Below, piece by piece: positions 43,060 to 52,171 of a stretch of 64,000 bases of DNA. Positions within the stretch are counted from its first letter, which is position 1; each line of letters opens with the position of its first letter. The notes beneath the pieces were generated by a model. That model did no database searches, was not told where the DNA came from, and saw only the letters and a list, made by a program, of their open reading frames with translations. Made by a program: the position numbers and the translations under genes. Source of the DNA: an uncultured Lachnospiraceae bacterium (GTDB taxonomy: Bacteria; Bacillota; Clostridia; Lachnospirales; Lachnospiraceae); NCBI GenBank assembly GCA_910579225.1, contig CAJTTI010000017.1:4150-68149 (forward strand), read 5' to 3'.

Positions 43060-44925
43060 TCAGGTGAGCTGTTTTAAGATCCAGTCTACGTCATTCGTGG
43101 TCTTCATTTTCTCAAGTACAGATTCGTCTTCCAGTACTTCACAGATCTTTGCCAGCAGATCCAGATGTTCGTCGCCAATTCCTGCGATACCGAAGACCAG
43201 ATTGGCTTTTTCATCGCCGAAAGGTACACCGTCTGGATACTGGAAAAGAACGATTCCGGTCTTCTTGACTGTTCCTTTTGCCTGAGTGGTACCGTGAGGG
43301 ATTGCGATACCCATGCCCATGTAGGTAGTTACCAGTTTTTCACGCTCCTGCATGGCGTCCACATAGGTGGCGTCTACATATCCTAGTTCACACATGAGTT
43401 CGCCGGCTGCCTGGATCGCTTCTTCTTTGGTTCCGGGCGTCTGATTCAGTCGGATTCCTTCTGCAATCATGACTTTTTTCTTGTTCGGAACTTCCGTGGG
43501 AATGACAGGATCTGTATTCTCTCCGGAGTCTTTCGAGACTGCTTCATCACCGGTGGTGAGCTGGATATAGAGGGCATCCAATGCCGGGTCAGCCAGGAAA
43601 TTGCCGATTGTTACCATCTGTGCCTGAGGAGCTGACTTTTTCGCCCGCTCCACCAGAGTGGTCTGTACAACGGCGATATCACAGTCTGCCGGAATATTGT
43701 CAACAGAGGTATTGATAACGGTCAGATCCGGGCGTGCCGCCTTCACGCGGTTGCGGAATTTGGTTGCACCCATAGCAGAGGATCCCATTCCTGCGTCGCA
43801 TGCAAATACAACTTTTTTTACTTTTCCTGCGTCTTTTACTGTTGTAGTGGAAGAGGCCATCCCTTTGGATTGTGCTTTCATGGAGGCAGTCTGCGCCTGG
43901 GCGTCTTCCAGACTCTTGACACCTGCCATCTTGATGATCGGGCTTGCCACAACAAAGGATACTCCGGCAGCGATTGCAACACCCAGGAGGGTCAGAAGCA
44001 TCTGTGGACGGGGACTCATGGACATAAATGCGATGATGGATCCAGGTGAAGATGCACCTACCAGACCGCAGCCCGTAATACTATAGAACAGAATCGCGCA
44101 GATATTACCTGCAATTGGCGCGATGATGACCATGGGGTTCATCAGCACATATGGGAAGTAAATCTCATGGATACCGCCGAAGAAATGGATGATGATTGCG
44201 CCAGGAGCGGAATCTTTTGTCATCTTATCTTTGGAGAACAGCCAGTAAGCGATTAGGACGCCAAGTCCGGGTCCCGGGTTTGCTTCCAGCATATACATGA
44301 TGGATTTACCGGTTTCCAGTGCCTGGGTGGTACCAATAGGAGTAAAGATACCATGGTTGATGGCATTGTTCAGGAACAGCACTTTTGCAGGTTCGATGAA
44401 GATTGCCACCAGGGGAAGCAGGCTCATACTCATCAGAAGTTCTACACCTGCAGTCAGTACGGACAGGATGATACCCATAATCGGACCGATAATATAGTAT
44501 CCGATGATTGCCATAATCATACCGAAGATGCCTACGGAAAAGTTGTTGATCAGCATCTCAAAACCGGCGGGCATATGTCCTTCCATGGCCTGATCAAATT
44601 TCTTGATGATCCATCCGGCCAGGGGTCCGATTGCCATGGCGCCCATAAGCATGGTGTTTTCTGATCCTGCGATACATCCTACGATTGCAATGGCGCCCAT
44701 GACGCGTCCGCGGTCGCCGCCGATCATTTTACCGCCCTGAGCAGCGATGAGGATGGGAAGCAGATAAGTAAGGATGGGGGGATGTATGGAGGCCAGGCCT
44801 TCGTTGGGAATCCACCCGTCCGGGATGAAAAGTGCGGTAATAAATCCCCATGCGATAAATGCGCCGATGTTGGGCATAACCATACCAGAGAGAAATTTAC
44901 CGAATTTCTGTGCAAAGTTTTTCAT
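43060..44925 (-). CDS. mtlA: Mannitol-specific PTS EIICBA
   Basis: MtlA imports mannitol as mannitol-1-phosphate. The 621-aa protein has the EIIC domain (about residues 1-340, with GGIHEIYFPYVLMNP), EIIB with phospho-cysteine C376 in VVFACDAGMGSSAMG, and EIIA with phospho-histidine H544 in GMGIAIPHGTTQAKG. All three domains are fused, as in E. coli, so no separate mtlF is needed. Its ATG overlaps the mtlR stop by 4 bp (ATGA). Second gene in mtlR-mtlA-mtlD-hpr. Confidence 0.96.
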   Translation of the reverse strand: MKNFAQKFGKFLSGMVMPNIGAFIAWGFITALFIPDGWIPNEGLASIHPPILTYLLPILIAAQGGKMIGGDRGRVMGAIAIVGCIAGSENTMLMGAMAIGPLAGWIIKKFDQAMEGHMPAGFEMLINNFSVGIFGMIMAIIGYYIIGPIMGIILSVLTAGVELLMSMSLLPLVAIFIEPAKVLFLNNAINHGIFTPIGTTQALETGKSIMYMLEANPGPGLGVLIAYWLFSKDKMTKDSAPGAIIIHFFGGIHEIYFPYVLMNPMVIIAPIAGNICAILFYSITGCGLVGASSPGSIIAFMSMSPRPQMLLTLLGVAIAAGVSFVVASPIIKMAGVKSLEDAQAQTASMKAQSKGMASSTTTVKDAGKVKKVVFACDAGMGSSAMGATKFRNRVKAARPDLTVINTSVDNIPADCDIAVVQTTLVERAKKSAPQAQMVTIGNFLADPALDALYIQLTTGDEAVSKDSGENTDPVIPTEVPNKKKVMIAEGIRLNQTPGTKEEAIQAAGELMCELGYVDATYVDAMQEREKLVTTYMGMGIAIPHGTTQAKGTVKKTGIVLFQYPDGVPFGDEKANLVFGIAGIGDEHLDLLAKICEVLEDESVLEKMKTTNDVDWILKQLT

Positions 44926-47078
44926 AGTGTTCCATCTCCTTTTCTTTTTATAATGAGATTCTGATAATATTTTACCAGGGTCTGTTCGGCGAGGACGCGT
45001 CCCTCGTTCACGTCACCGCTTTGGAGCGCCTGTAAAAATCGTTTGTCTTCCACCAGCAGCATACTGATTTGGCTGATGACTTCCACGCATTCGTTCTGGT
45101 CGGACTGAGGGGCCAGAAGAAGAATGGCGCCTTTTACTGTTCCGCCTGGAATCAGAAACGGGGTTTGAAGCTTTATGTAAGCACATCTGCAATGAGGAAC
45201 TGCCGTTGTACGGCAATGAAGCAGATGAATGTTCAGTTCCGGGATAAAAGTATTACGGATGCTTTCCCGCCTGGCCAGATCCTGGCTGATAATCTGCCGG
45301 CTTAAGATGCTGTCTGCAAAAACGCCGGCTGCCTGTCCGAGAAGAGCTTCGGTCTGATGGATTCCAGATACTTCTTTAATCTGGAAGCAACAGAGAAGTT
45401 GAGCAATCTCTTCACCGGTGCGGGTCAGAGAACAGAGATCATCAAAGGACAGATTCAGTGCCGGAGCAGGAGTCTTAGGTTTTTGACGGGTCTCTTTTGT
45501 ACGTTTTGTGCTGATGGTGTCCAGAGCCTGATTGATAATCAACATATCTTGTGTCTGCGGGATGGGGCTGACACAGACCGATGGAAAGTTAATCTCCAGC
45601 GGAACTGTGGAGATTACCAGGTCAATTCCGCTTTCCCGGAGTTTTACCGGATCCAGACGGAAAGCAGACATGATCTGCCGGATCTCCAGATTGTGCAGGG
45701 AGCGGATCAGATTGGCCGCCAGCATACGGGACGCTCCCATACCGCTGGGGCAGACCACCGCCACGGCGATCTTCTTTTGCTCTCTTCTGAGAGTCTCTGC
45801 AGCTGCAGCAAAATGCATGGCTACAAAAGTGATCTCCGATGGAGAGATATCTTCGATAAAAAGCCGGTCCCGAAACAGACCGCAGGCATGTTCCACCGCC
45901 TCATAGATATCCGGGTATTTCTGACGGATCGCATCTCCCTGGGAATTGTCCAGCTGAATATTCATGGAGAGGCGGCTGATCATGGAATCCATATGGCTGG
46001 TCAGCTCTTCGATCATCCGGTTGCAGGTATGAAACGGAAGATGCAGTTCATGTTCTACCTGATCTACAATAGACATAACAAATTGTCTGGTGTTGATGGA
46101 CTGGAGCTGGCTCCTCATTCTTCTGGTCTGCGGCCAGATGCGTGCGCTGGACAGATGCATGGTGATAAAACCAACTTCCTCCGTAGGGATTGTGAGGCTG
46201 AACTGTCTGCCGATTCTCTCAGCGATCTGTTCAGCAACCGTATATTCAGGAAGGTCAGAGAGGTTTTTCAGCTCTTCCGGATCCATTTCGATCTTCTCGC
46301 CGGAGCGAAGTCTCCGTATGGAAAGCGAAAGATGGACAATAAGTGCCATATAGCCGCTGTCTGTATATTTAATATTAAGTTCTTTTTCTGTAACTGACAG
46401 AATCTGTTCTACAAATGTGACAATCTGCGGATCTATAAAACTGAACAGCCGGTTTTTCAGAAGCCTGGATTCGGAGATCTGTTCTTCCCGGATATTGCCT
46501 CGGAGCATCTTCAGAATCTCGCCGTTGTCCATGAACTCCAGTGCAGCGTTGGCGATGGCCTGTCGATAGGCAGTTTCTGTTCCTTCCACGAAGATTCCGA
46601 TGCCGGGACGGCGCTGAATATGTACCTGATAGCCGGAGAGCCATTCTTCCAGGGCGTCCAGGTCTTTGGCGAGAGTCCCTTCTGATATCTGAAAACGGGA
46701 CAGAAACACCGTGGATTTGACCGGTTCCCGTACGAACAGAAGTTCTCCAAGAATCTGACGTCTGCGTTCCTTCTGACTGATATCTGACCATGCAGGTCCG
46801 ATGTCCAGCAGTTCTTCCAGAAGCTGTATGGATTCCGGTCCTTCTTCAATGGAGAGTCCGACCCCGGGTTTTCGGATAAAGGTAAAATCGTTCTCATCCA
46901 GCCAGTGTTCAATGGCCGGCAGTTCCCGTAGGATTGTTCGTGAAGAAACATTTAATTTTTCGGAGACAGCTCCTACAGGAACGGGTTTTCCGGCAGTTTT
47001 TGCCAGGATCCGGACGATGTCTCTCTGCCGTGCAGTCAGGGTATGGGAAGATGACGCAGAAGAAAAATCTGTTGACAT
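44922..47078 (-). CDS. mtlR: MtlR-type PRD transcription activator of the mannitol operon
   Basis: The 718-aa regulator has the BglG/MtlR layout: N-terminal helix-turn-helix (LTARQRDIVRILAKT and SEKLNVSSRTILRELPAIEHWL), a second HTH (RFQISEGTLAKDLDALEEWL), two PRDs with conserved histidines (YMALIVHLSLSIRRL, VGFITMHLSSARIW, ITFVAMHFAAAAE), an EIIB-like domain (AVVCPSGMGASRMLAANLI) and a C-terminal EIIA-like domain (LNIHLLHCRTTAVPH). This is the form that activates mtl promoters and is itself phosphorylated by the PTS. It is the first gene of the mannitol operon, overlapping mtlA by 4 bp. GGGAGGGAGGT precedes the ATG. Confidence 0.93.
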   Translation of the reverse strand: MSTDFSSASSSHTLTARQRDIVRILAKTAGKPVPVGAVSEKLNVSSRTILRELPAIEHWLDENDFTFIRKPGVGLSIEEGPESIQLLEELLDIGPAWSDISQKERRRQILGELLFVREPVKSTVFLSRFQISEGTLAKDLDALEEWLSGYQVHIQRRPGIGIFVEGTETAYRQAIANAALEFMDNGEILKMLRGNIREEQISESRLLKNRLFSFIDPQIVTFVEQILSVTEKELNIKYTDSGYMALIVHLSLSIRRLRSGEKIEMDPEELKNLSDLPEYTVAEQIAERIGRQFSLTIPTEEVGFITMHLSSARIWPQTRRMRSQLQSINTRQFVMSIVDQVEHELHLPFHTCNRMIEELTSHMDSMISRLSMNIQLDNSQGDAIRQKYPDIYEAVEHACGLFRDRLFIEDISPSEITFVAMHFAAAAETLRREQKKIAVAVVCPSGMGASRMLAANLIRSLHNLEIRQIMSAFRLDPVKLRESGIDLVISTVPLEINFPSVCVSPIPQTQDMLIINQALDTISTKRTKETRQKPKTPAPALNLSFDDLCSLTRTGEEIAQLLCCFQIKEVSGIHQTEALLGQAAGVFADSILSRQIISQDLARRESIRNTFIPELNIHLLHCRTTAVPHCRCAYIKLQTPFLIPGGTVKGAILLLAPQSDQNECVEVISQISMLLVEDKRFLQALQSGDVNEGRVLAEQTLVKYYQNLIIKRKGDGTL

Positions 47079-47282
47079 GTGAAATACCTCCCTCCCTTTT
47101 GATTATATTCTAACAAGAGAGCAGAGGAGGTGCAACTGAATCTTTTGTCAATTTTGTCGGTATCTGTTAGTGACAAACATGAGTCTTGGGCAAAATGACG
47201 GAAGTGTTCGCTGACGGCTGTGTTCTGATGGCGGGAACAGACAGAAGCGTGCAGTTCAGATGTCTGTCAGGTGCACGCAGTG

Positions 47283-47311
47283 TTGTCAAATAACCGGAGC
47301 TGTGATATAGT
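47283..47311 (+). promoter_or_regulatory. Promoter of glmS
   Basis: TTGTCA (47283-47288), 17-bp spacer, TATAGT (47306-47311), about 36 bp upstream of the glmS ATG. No glmS ribozyme is present between it and the gene. Confidence 0.6.
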
Positions 47312-47314
47312 TGG

Positions 47315-47329
47315 AAACGGATAACGTTT
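47315..47329 (+). promoter_or_regulatory. Dyad at the glmS transcription start
   Basis: AAACG-GATAA-CGTTT is a perfect 5-bp dyad over the expected start site. The overlapping sequence TTGGAAACGGATAAC also resembles a CcpA cre box (two mismatches to WTGNAANCGNWNNCW). It is a plausible operator; the regulator is not known. Confidence 0.4.
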
Positions 47330-47347
47330 AGAAGGAGCTTATAATAT

Positions 47348-49189
47348 ATGTGTGGAATAGTAGGATTTACAGGAAGCGAACAGGCGGCTCCGGTGTTGCT
47401 GGATGGTCTTGCAAGGCTGGAGTACCGCGGGTATGATTCTGCCGGGATTGCAGTAAAACGGGAGGATTCGGATCGGATTGAGATTGTGAAGGTGAAGGGA
47501 CGGTTGAATCAGCTGGCCAAGAAGACGGACAGCGGCCAGGCAGTACCAGGATGCTGCGGAATCGGTCATACGAGATGGGCGACTCACGGGGAACCGTCCA
47601 TGATCAATGCACACCCTCATTACAGCGATGACCAGAACGTGATAGTGGTTCATAATGGAATTATTGAGAATTACCTGGAGCTGAAAGAGAAGCTTACAAA
47701 AGGCGGTTACAGTTTCTATTCACAGACTGATACGGAAGTCATTACAAAACTTCTGGACTATTATTATAGAAAATATCAGGGAAATACGCTGGAGGCAATT
47801 GTAAAAGTTATGCTTCGCGTACGGGGGTCCTATGCGCTGGGGATTATGCTGAAAGAAGAGCCTGGAGTCATCTATTCTGTACGCAAGGATAGTCCTCTGA
47901 TTGTGGGCAGGAATGAGCAGGGGAGCTTTATCGCGTCTGACGTGCCGGCGATACTGAAATATACGCGTAATGTTTATTATATTGATAATCTGGAGATTGC
48001 ACGCCTGACAAAAGATAATGTATCATTTTACAATATAGATAAAGAAGAGATTACAAAGGAGCTGGTGGAGATCAAATGGGATGCAGAAGCGGCTGAAAAG
48101 GGCGGCTTTGAGCATTTTATGATGAAGGAGATCCATGAACAGCCAAAAGCAGTCCGGGATACCATCAATTCTTACATCAAAGAGGGAAGAATTGACTTAA
48201 GTTCTGTGGGAATAACGGATGAGGATATCAAAGGATTCTCCAGGCTGTATATTGTGGCGTGTGGCAGTGCCTATCATGTGGGAATTACAGCGAAATATGT
48301 CATTGAGGATCTGGCAAAGATTCCGGTGGAGGTGGATCTGGCGTCAGAATTCCGCTATCGGAATCCGATTCTTGACAAGGATTCTCTGGTGGTTATCATC
48401 AGTCAGTCCGGTGAGACTGCAGACAGTCTGGCAGCGCTCCGGGAGGCGAAGCGTAAAGGAGTCCGTACGCTTGCAGTGGTGAATGTGGTGGGCTCCAGTA
48501 TACCAAGAGAAGCAGATAATGTTTTTTATACACTGGCCGGTCCGGAGATCGCAGTGGCGACTACCAAAGCTTACAGCACACAGCTGGCGGCCGGCTATCT
48601 GATGGCTATTCATTTTGCTCTTGTACGTGGCACGATTGATGAGGCGTATTATGAGAAACTGGTGGAAGAGCTTCTGAAACTTCCGGATAAGATTGGGAAA
48701 GTATTGGAGGATAAGGAGCGGCTGCAGTGGTTTTCCAGCAAGTTCTCCAATGTACATGATATTTTCTTCATTGGCAGGGGAATAGACTATGCCATCAGCA
48801 TGGAAGGAAGCCTGAAGATGAAGGAGATCAGTTATGTGCATTCAGAAGCTTATGCGGCGGGCGAACTGAAGCATGGCACGATCTCTCTGGTGGAGGATGG
48901 TATTCTGGTTGTCTGTGTACTGACACAGGATCAGTTGTTTGAAAAAACGATGTCCAATATGGTGGAGGTTAAGAGCCGCGGAGCTTATTTGATGGGTCTC
49001 ACCAACTATGGTAATTATTCCATTGAAGATACAGCGGACTTTACGGTCTATGTACCAAAGACAGATCCGCATTTTACTACAAGCCTTGCGATCATTCCGC
49101 TCCAGCTTATGGGATATTATGTAAGCTGTGCCAAGGGGTTGGATGTGGATAAACCAAGGAATCTGGCGAAATCTGTGACTGTGGAATAG
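47348..49189 (+). CDS. glmS: Glutamine-fructose-6-phosphate aminotransferase (isomerizing)
   Basis: GlmS makes glucosamine-6-phosphate from fructose-6-phosphate and glutamine, the first step to cell-wall amino sugars. The N-terminal nucleophile Cys2 is exposed in MCGIVGFTG; GYDSAGIAV and the TRWATHG segment mark the glutaminase domain. SIS domains follow (CGSAYHVGITAKYVIE, SQSGETADSLAALREAKRKG), and the C-terminal tail DVDKPRNLAKSVTVE is diagnostic. The 613 aa are standard. GAAGGAGC lies 9 bp upstream. Confidence 0.98.
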   Translation: MCGIVGFTGSEQAAPVLLDGLARLEYRGYDSAGIAVKREDSDRIEIVKVKGRLNQLAKKTDSGQAVPGCCGIGHTRWATHGEPSMINAHPHYSDDQNVIVVHNGIIENYLELKEKLTKGGYSFYSQTDTEVITKLLDYYYRKYQGNTLEAIVKVMLRVRGSYALGIMLKEEPGVIYSVRKDSPLIVGRNEQGSFIASDVPAILKYTRNVYYIDNLEIARLTKDNVSFYNIDKEEITKELVEIKWDAEAAEKGGFEHFMMKEIHEQPKAVRDTINSYIKEGRIDLSSVGITDEDIKGFSRLYIVACGSAYHVGITAKYVIEDLAKIPVEVDLASEFRYRNPILDKDSLVVIISQSGETADSLAALREAKRKGVRTLAVVNVVGSSIPREADNVFYTLAGPEIAVATTKAYSTQLAAGYLMAIHFALVRGTIDEAYYEKLVEELLKLPDKIGKVLEDKERLQWFSSKFSNVHDIFFIGRGIDYAISMEGSLKMKEISYVHSEAYAAGELKHGTISLVEDGILVVCVLTQDQLFEKTMSNMVEVKSRGAYLMGLTNYGNYSIEDTADFTVYVPKTDPHFTTSLAIIPLQLMGYYVSCAKGLDVDKPRNLAKSVTVE

Positions 49190-49258
49190 AAACGGAGATT
49201 TTGTTATATAAGTGTAAAATTCTGGTAAAATTTATAAAAATATTGTGAAAAAAACAAG

Positions 49259-49287
49259 TTGTCAAACTAAAAATTTTATTGTATAAT
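49259..49287 (+). promoter_or_regulatory. Promoter of the lrp-agcS region
   Basis: TTGTCA (49259-49264), 17-bp AT-rich spacer, TATAAT (49282-49287). A terminator hairpin lies 30 bp downstream, before the Lrp gene. Confidence 0.65.
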
Positions 49288-49317
49288 TTTAAAAAAAGTG
49301 AAAAAAGTACATGAATG

Positions 49318-49355
49318 GGCATGGAAACAAGATTGGTTTTCCATGCTCTTTTTTG
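49318..49355 (+). terminator. Hairpin terminator in the Lrp gene leader
   Basis: GGGCATGGAAA (49318-49328) pairs with TTTCCATGCTC (49338-49348), followed by six T. It lies between the promoter at 49259 and the Lrp ATG at 49396. It may end glmS read-through, act as an attenuator, or both. Confidence 0.75.
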
Positions 49356-49395
49356 TGCATAAACCCTGACTCAGGAACAAAAAGGAGTGAGCAGA

Positions 49396-49845
49396 ATGGA
49401 TAGTATGGATCGCAGCATATTAAAATGTCTTAGTGAGAATTCCAGGCAGTCAGCAACAGAAATCAGTCATAAAGTGCATCTGTCGATTGCAGCGGTGATC
49501 GAGAGAATACGCAAACTGGAGCGGGCTGGAATCATACAACAGTATACGATTGTGGCGAATCAGCAGAAGATTGGAAACGAAGTGACGGCATTGATGGAAG
49601 TATCCCTGGAGCATCCCAGATACTATGAGGAATTCACAAGAGTAATGAATGAAAATTCCAGTGTTGTGGCCTGTGATTATCTAACCGGTGATTATGACTT
49701 TATGCTGAAGATCCAGACCCGGTCATCAGAGACGTTAGAACAGCTCCACCGGATAATCAAAAGCATCAAGGGCGTATCCGGAACAAAAACTTATTTTGTG
49801 CTGAAAGAGATAAAAAGCGGACTTACTGCCTTTTCTGAGGCATAG
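49396..49845 (+). CDS. Lrp/AsnC-family transcription regulator
   Basis: The 149-aa protein has the AsnC-type helix-turn-helix (MDRSILKCLSENSRQSATEISHKV, SIAAVIERIRKLERAGII) and the C-terminal RAM ligand-binding domain (VTALMEVSLEHPRYY, VACDYLTGDYDFMLKIQT). ATG at 49396 with AAAGGAG upstream; a GTG three codons earlier overlaps that site. The next gene, 70 bp on, is an alanine/sodium symporter, so this regulator probably senses an amino acid and controls its uptake. Confidence 0.92.
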   Translation: MDSMDRSILKCLSENSRQSATEISHKVHLSIAAVIERIRKLERAGIIQQYTIVANQQKIGNEVTALMEVSLEHPRYYEEFTRVMNENSSVVACDYLTGDYDFMLKIQTRSSETLEQLHRIIKSIKGVSGTKTYFVLKEIKSGLTAFSEA

Positions 49846-49915
49846 ATATTTAATAGAAGTCAATGTAACAGAGAAACTTTAGAAGTAGTGTTAAAAAATG
49901 GAGGGAAATGTGTAA

Positions 49916-51328
49916 ATGGATAATTTTCTAAAGACCGTTGAAGAGATCAACGGGATACTGAACGGATTTATATGGGGGCCTTATATGCTGGTCTTCTTTC
50001 TGCTGGTGGGGAGTATGTTTACCATAAGGACTGGCTTCTTCCAGATCACCCAGTTTAAGAGCTGGATGGAAGTGACAATTTTAAGCGTATTCAAAGACCG
50101 GAAAGTGCGTCGGACAGATGACAAGCATTCGATCTCGCAGTTCCAGTCTCTGTGTACGGCTCTCGCTGCCACCATAGGTACCGGTAACATTGCCGGTGTA
50201 GCGACTGCCATTGCGCTGGGAGGTCCGGGCGCTGTATTTTGGATGTGGTTGTCCGCTTTTGTGGGTATGATGACCAACTATGCGGAGAATACACTGGGAA
50301 TCAAATACCGTTACCGCAATGAACGTGGTGACTGGATCGGCGGTGCTATGATCTACATAGAGCGGGGGCTGCACTGTAAATGGCTGGCGGTGATTTTCTC
50401 CATATTCTGTTTTCTTGCTTCTTTTGGCATTGGAAATATGACTCAGGCCAATTCCATTGCCAGCGGTCTGAAGGACTCCTTTGGTGTTCCGACATGGGTT
50501 ACGGCAGTGGTGATTATGTTCTTTGTGGCGCTGGTGATTGTGGGAGGCATCAAGAGGATTGCGTCTGTTACGGAAAAGATTGTTCCTTTTATGGCAATAT
50601 TCTATATTGTAGGAGGTCTGGTAGTTATTATTGCCAATATCGGAGCAGTACCGGCAGCATTTGCGATGATCTTCCGGGAGGCATTTAATTTCCAGGCAGC
50701 AGGAAGCGGTGTTCTTGGCTATGGGATTGCAGTAGCTATGAAACGAGGGATTTCCCGGGGAGTTTTCTCCAATGAGGCAGGTCTTGGTTCTTCTGTTATG
50801 GTTCATTCCGCGTCGGATGTGGAGGAGCCGGTGGTCCAGGGGATGTGGGGCGTATTTGAAGTATTTGCAGATACGATTGTAGTCTGTACGATTACTTGCC
50901 TGACGATTTTGACTTCGGGTGTATATGATCTGGAAGGTTATCTGAATGCCATTGCGGCAGGCGGTGAGAACGCAGTGGTATCCGGAACGACGCTGACAGC
51001 CAGTGCATTTGCAACGGTGATTCCCCATGGGGACAAACTTGTTGCCATTGCCATTATGATGTTTGCGTTCTCCACAATTTTGGGCTGGTCCTATTATGGA
51101 GAACGGGCTGTGGAATATTTATTTGGGATAAAGGGAATCCTTCCTTATAAAGTGTTCTTTGTTATTGTGATCTTTTTTGGCTGCACCGGTTCTCTTGCGT
51201 TGGTGTGGGATATAGCAGATACGTTGAACGGTTTTATGTCCGTGCCGAACCTGATTGCAGTCACGCTTTTAAGCGGAGAAGTGGTGGAGATGACAAAGAC
51301 ATATCTTAAGAAAAAACAGTTCTCATAG
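49916..51328 (+). CDS. Sodium:alanine symporter (AgcS family)
   Basis: This 470-aa, roughly 10-11-span membrane protein belongs to the AGCS family: FQSLCTALAATIGTGNIAGVATAI is the diagnostic segment, followed by GPGAVFWMWLSAFVGMMTNYAEN, GISRGVFSNEAGLGSSVMVHS and TILGWSYYGERAVEYL. It imports alanine or glycine with sodium. GGAGG lies 10 bp upstream. It follows the Lrp-type regulator, which suggests amino acid-responsive control. Confidence 0.94.
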   Translation: MDNFLKTVEEINGILNGFIWGPYMLVFFLLVGSMFTIRTGFFQITQFKSWMEVTILSVFKDRKVRRTDDKHSISQFQSLCTALAATIGTGNIAGVATAIALGGPGAVFWMWLSAFVGMMTNYAENTLGIKYRYRNERGDWIGGAMIYIERGLHCKWLAVIFSIFCFLASFGIGNMTQANSIASGLKDSFGVPTWVTAVVIMFFVALVIVGGIKRIASVTEKIVPFMAIFYIVGGLVVIIANIGAVPAAFAMIFREAFNFQAAGSGVLGYGIAVAMKRGISRGVFSNEAGLGSSVMVHSASDVEEPVVQGMWGVFEVFADTIVVCTITCLTILTSGVYDLEGYLNAIAAGGENAVVSGTTLTASAFATVIPHGDKLVAIAIMMFAFSTILGWSYYGERAVEYLFGIKGILPYKVFFVIVIFFGCTGSLALVWDIADTLNGFMSVPNLIAVTLLSGEVVEMTKTYLKKKQFS

Positions 51329-51408
51329 GTTGCTATTTTAAGACATCTGTGATATGATACACTTCGTAAAGGCTTGGGGATTTATAAGGGAAATAGGTAT
51401 TTTGCGAA

Positions 51409-52020
51409 ATGAAGATGTCAAAGGAATTGAGCGGTAGACTGTCTGCAGAGAATTTGCCGTTATTTGAGCGTGCAGTGATTTTTGCAGCCATGGCGCATTG
51501 TGGTTCCACCAGAAAAGGGAACCGGATTCCGTATTTGGCTCATCCTGTGGAGACAGCGTCTATTGTGGCAGAAATGACAGATGACCAGGAACTGATTGCA
51601 GCGGCTGTGCTGCATGATGTGCTGGAAGACACAGAGGTGACGCTTCCGGAACTTCAGGAGTATTTTGGCGAGCGGATTGCCTTCTATGTGTGCGGCGAAT
51701 CTGAGGACAAACGTCGGGAGCTTCCGCCAGAGAGTACCTGGCTGATTCGTAAGCAGGAGAGCATTGCTTTTTTGCAGAATCGTGCGGATACCGGGGCGAA
51801 GATGCTGGCGTTGGCGGACAAGCTTTCCAATATGCGTTCTGTGGCGAGGGATCTGGAGAATATCGGAGACCGGTTATGGGAGCGATTTCATCAGAAGGAC
51901 AGGTCCATGCACGGCTGGATGTATCGGCAGGTGGCAGAGGCGCTCAGAGAACTTCAGGATTATCCGGCGTGGAAGGAGTATGACGGATTGATCCGGGAGG
52001 TATTCGAAGAAGGATGTTAA
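51409..52020 (+). CDS. MESH1-like HD-domain phosphohydrolase
   Basis: The 203-aa single-domain protein has the HD metal site (IPYLAHPVETASIV, then AAVLHDVLEDTEV) and KMLALADKLSNMRSVARDL, the layout of stand-alone (p)ppGpp hydrolases (small alarmone hydrolases) and related enzymes. No synthetase domain is present. A role in removing (p)ppGpp is likely but other nucleotide substrates are possible. ATG at 51409 with an AGG-type site only; ATG at 51415 is close. Followed by its own terminator. Confidence 0.85.
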   Translation: MKMSKELSGRLSAENLPLFERAVIFAAMAHCGSTRKGNRIPYLAHPVETASIVAEMTDDQELIAAAVLHDVLEDTEVTLPELQEYFGERIAFYVCGESEDKRRELPPESTWLIRKQESIAFLQNRADTGAKMLALADKLSNMRSVARDLENIGDRLWERFHQKDRSMHGWMYRQVAEALRELQDYPAWKEYDGLIREVFEEGC

Positions 52021-52028
52021 CAGAGACG

Positions 52029-52063
52029 GGGGGCTGTAGGTAATTACAGTCTCCTGTTATTTT
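52029..52063 (+). terminator. Terminator after the HD hydrolase gene
   Basis: GGGGGCTGTA (52029-52038) pairs with TACAGTCTCC (52045-52054) with two G-T pairs, loop GGTAAT, then TGTTATTTTA. Confidence 0.65.
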
Positions 52064-52171
52064 ATGGCAGTAGAGTCGTAAAAGTGTTGGCAGATGGTGT
52101 TTTACAGCATTCCCGGGCGACAGAAGCCCGCATAAAAAGGTTTACAGAATGAAAAACAGGAGGACGAGAAA

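Noticed and set aside
47079..47347. Possible glmS ribozyme
   Set aside because: The conserved core and pseudoknot sequences are not found and the leader after the promoter is too short.
50081..51028. 315-aa antisense frame opposite the alanine symporter
   Set aside because: The composition (Cys, His, Asn, Arg) is that of a reverse-strand shadow and no domain is recognisable.
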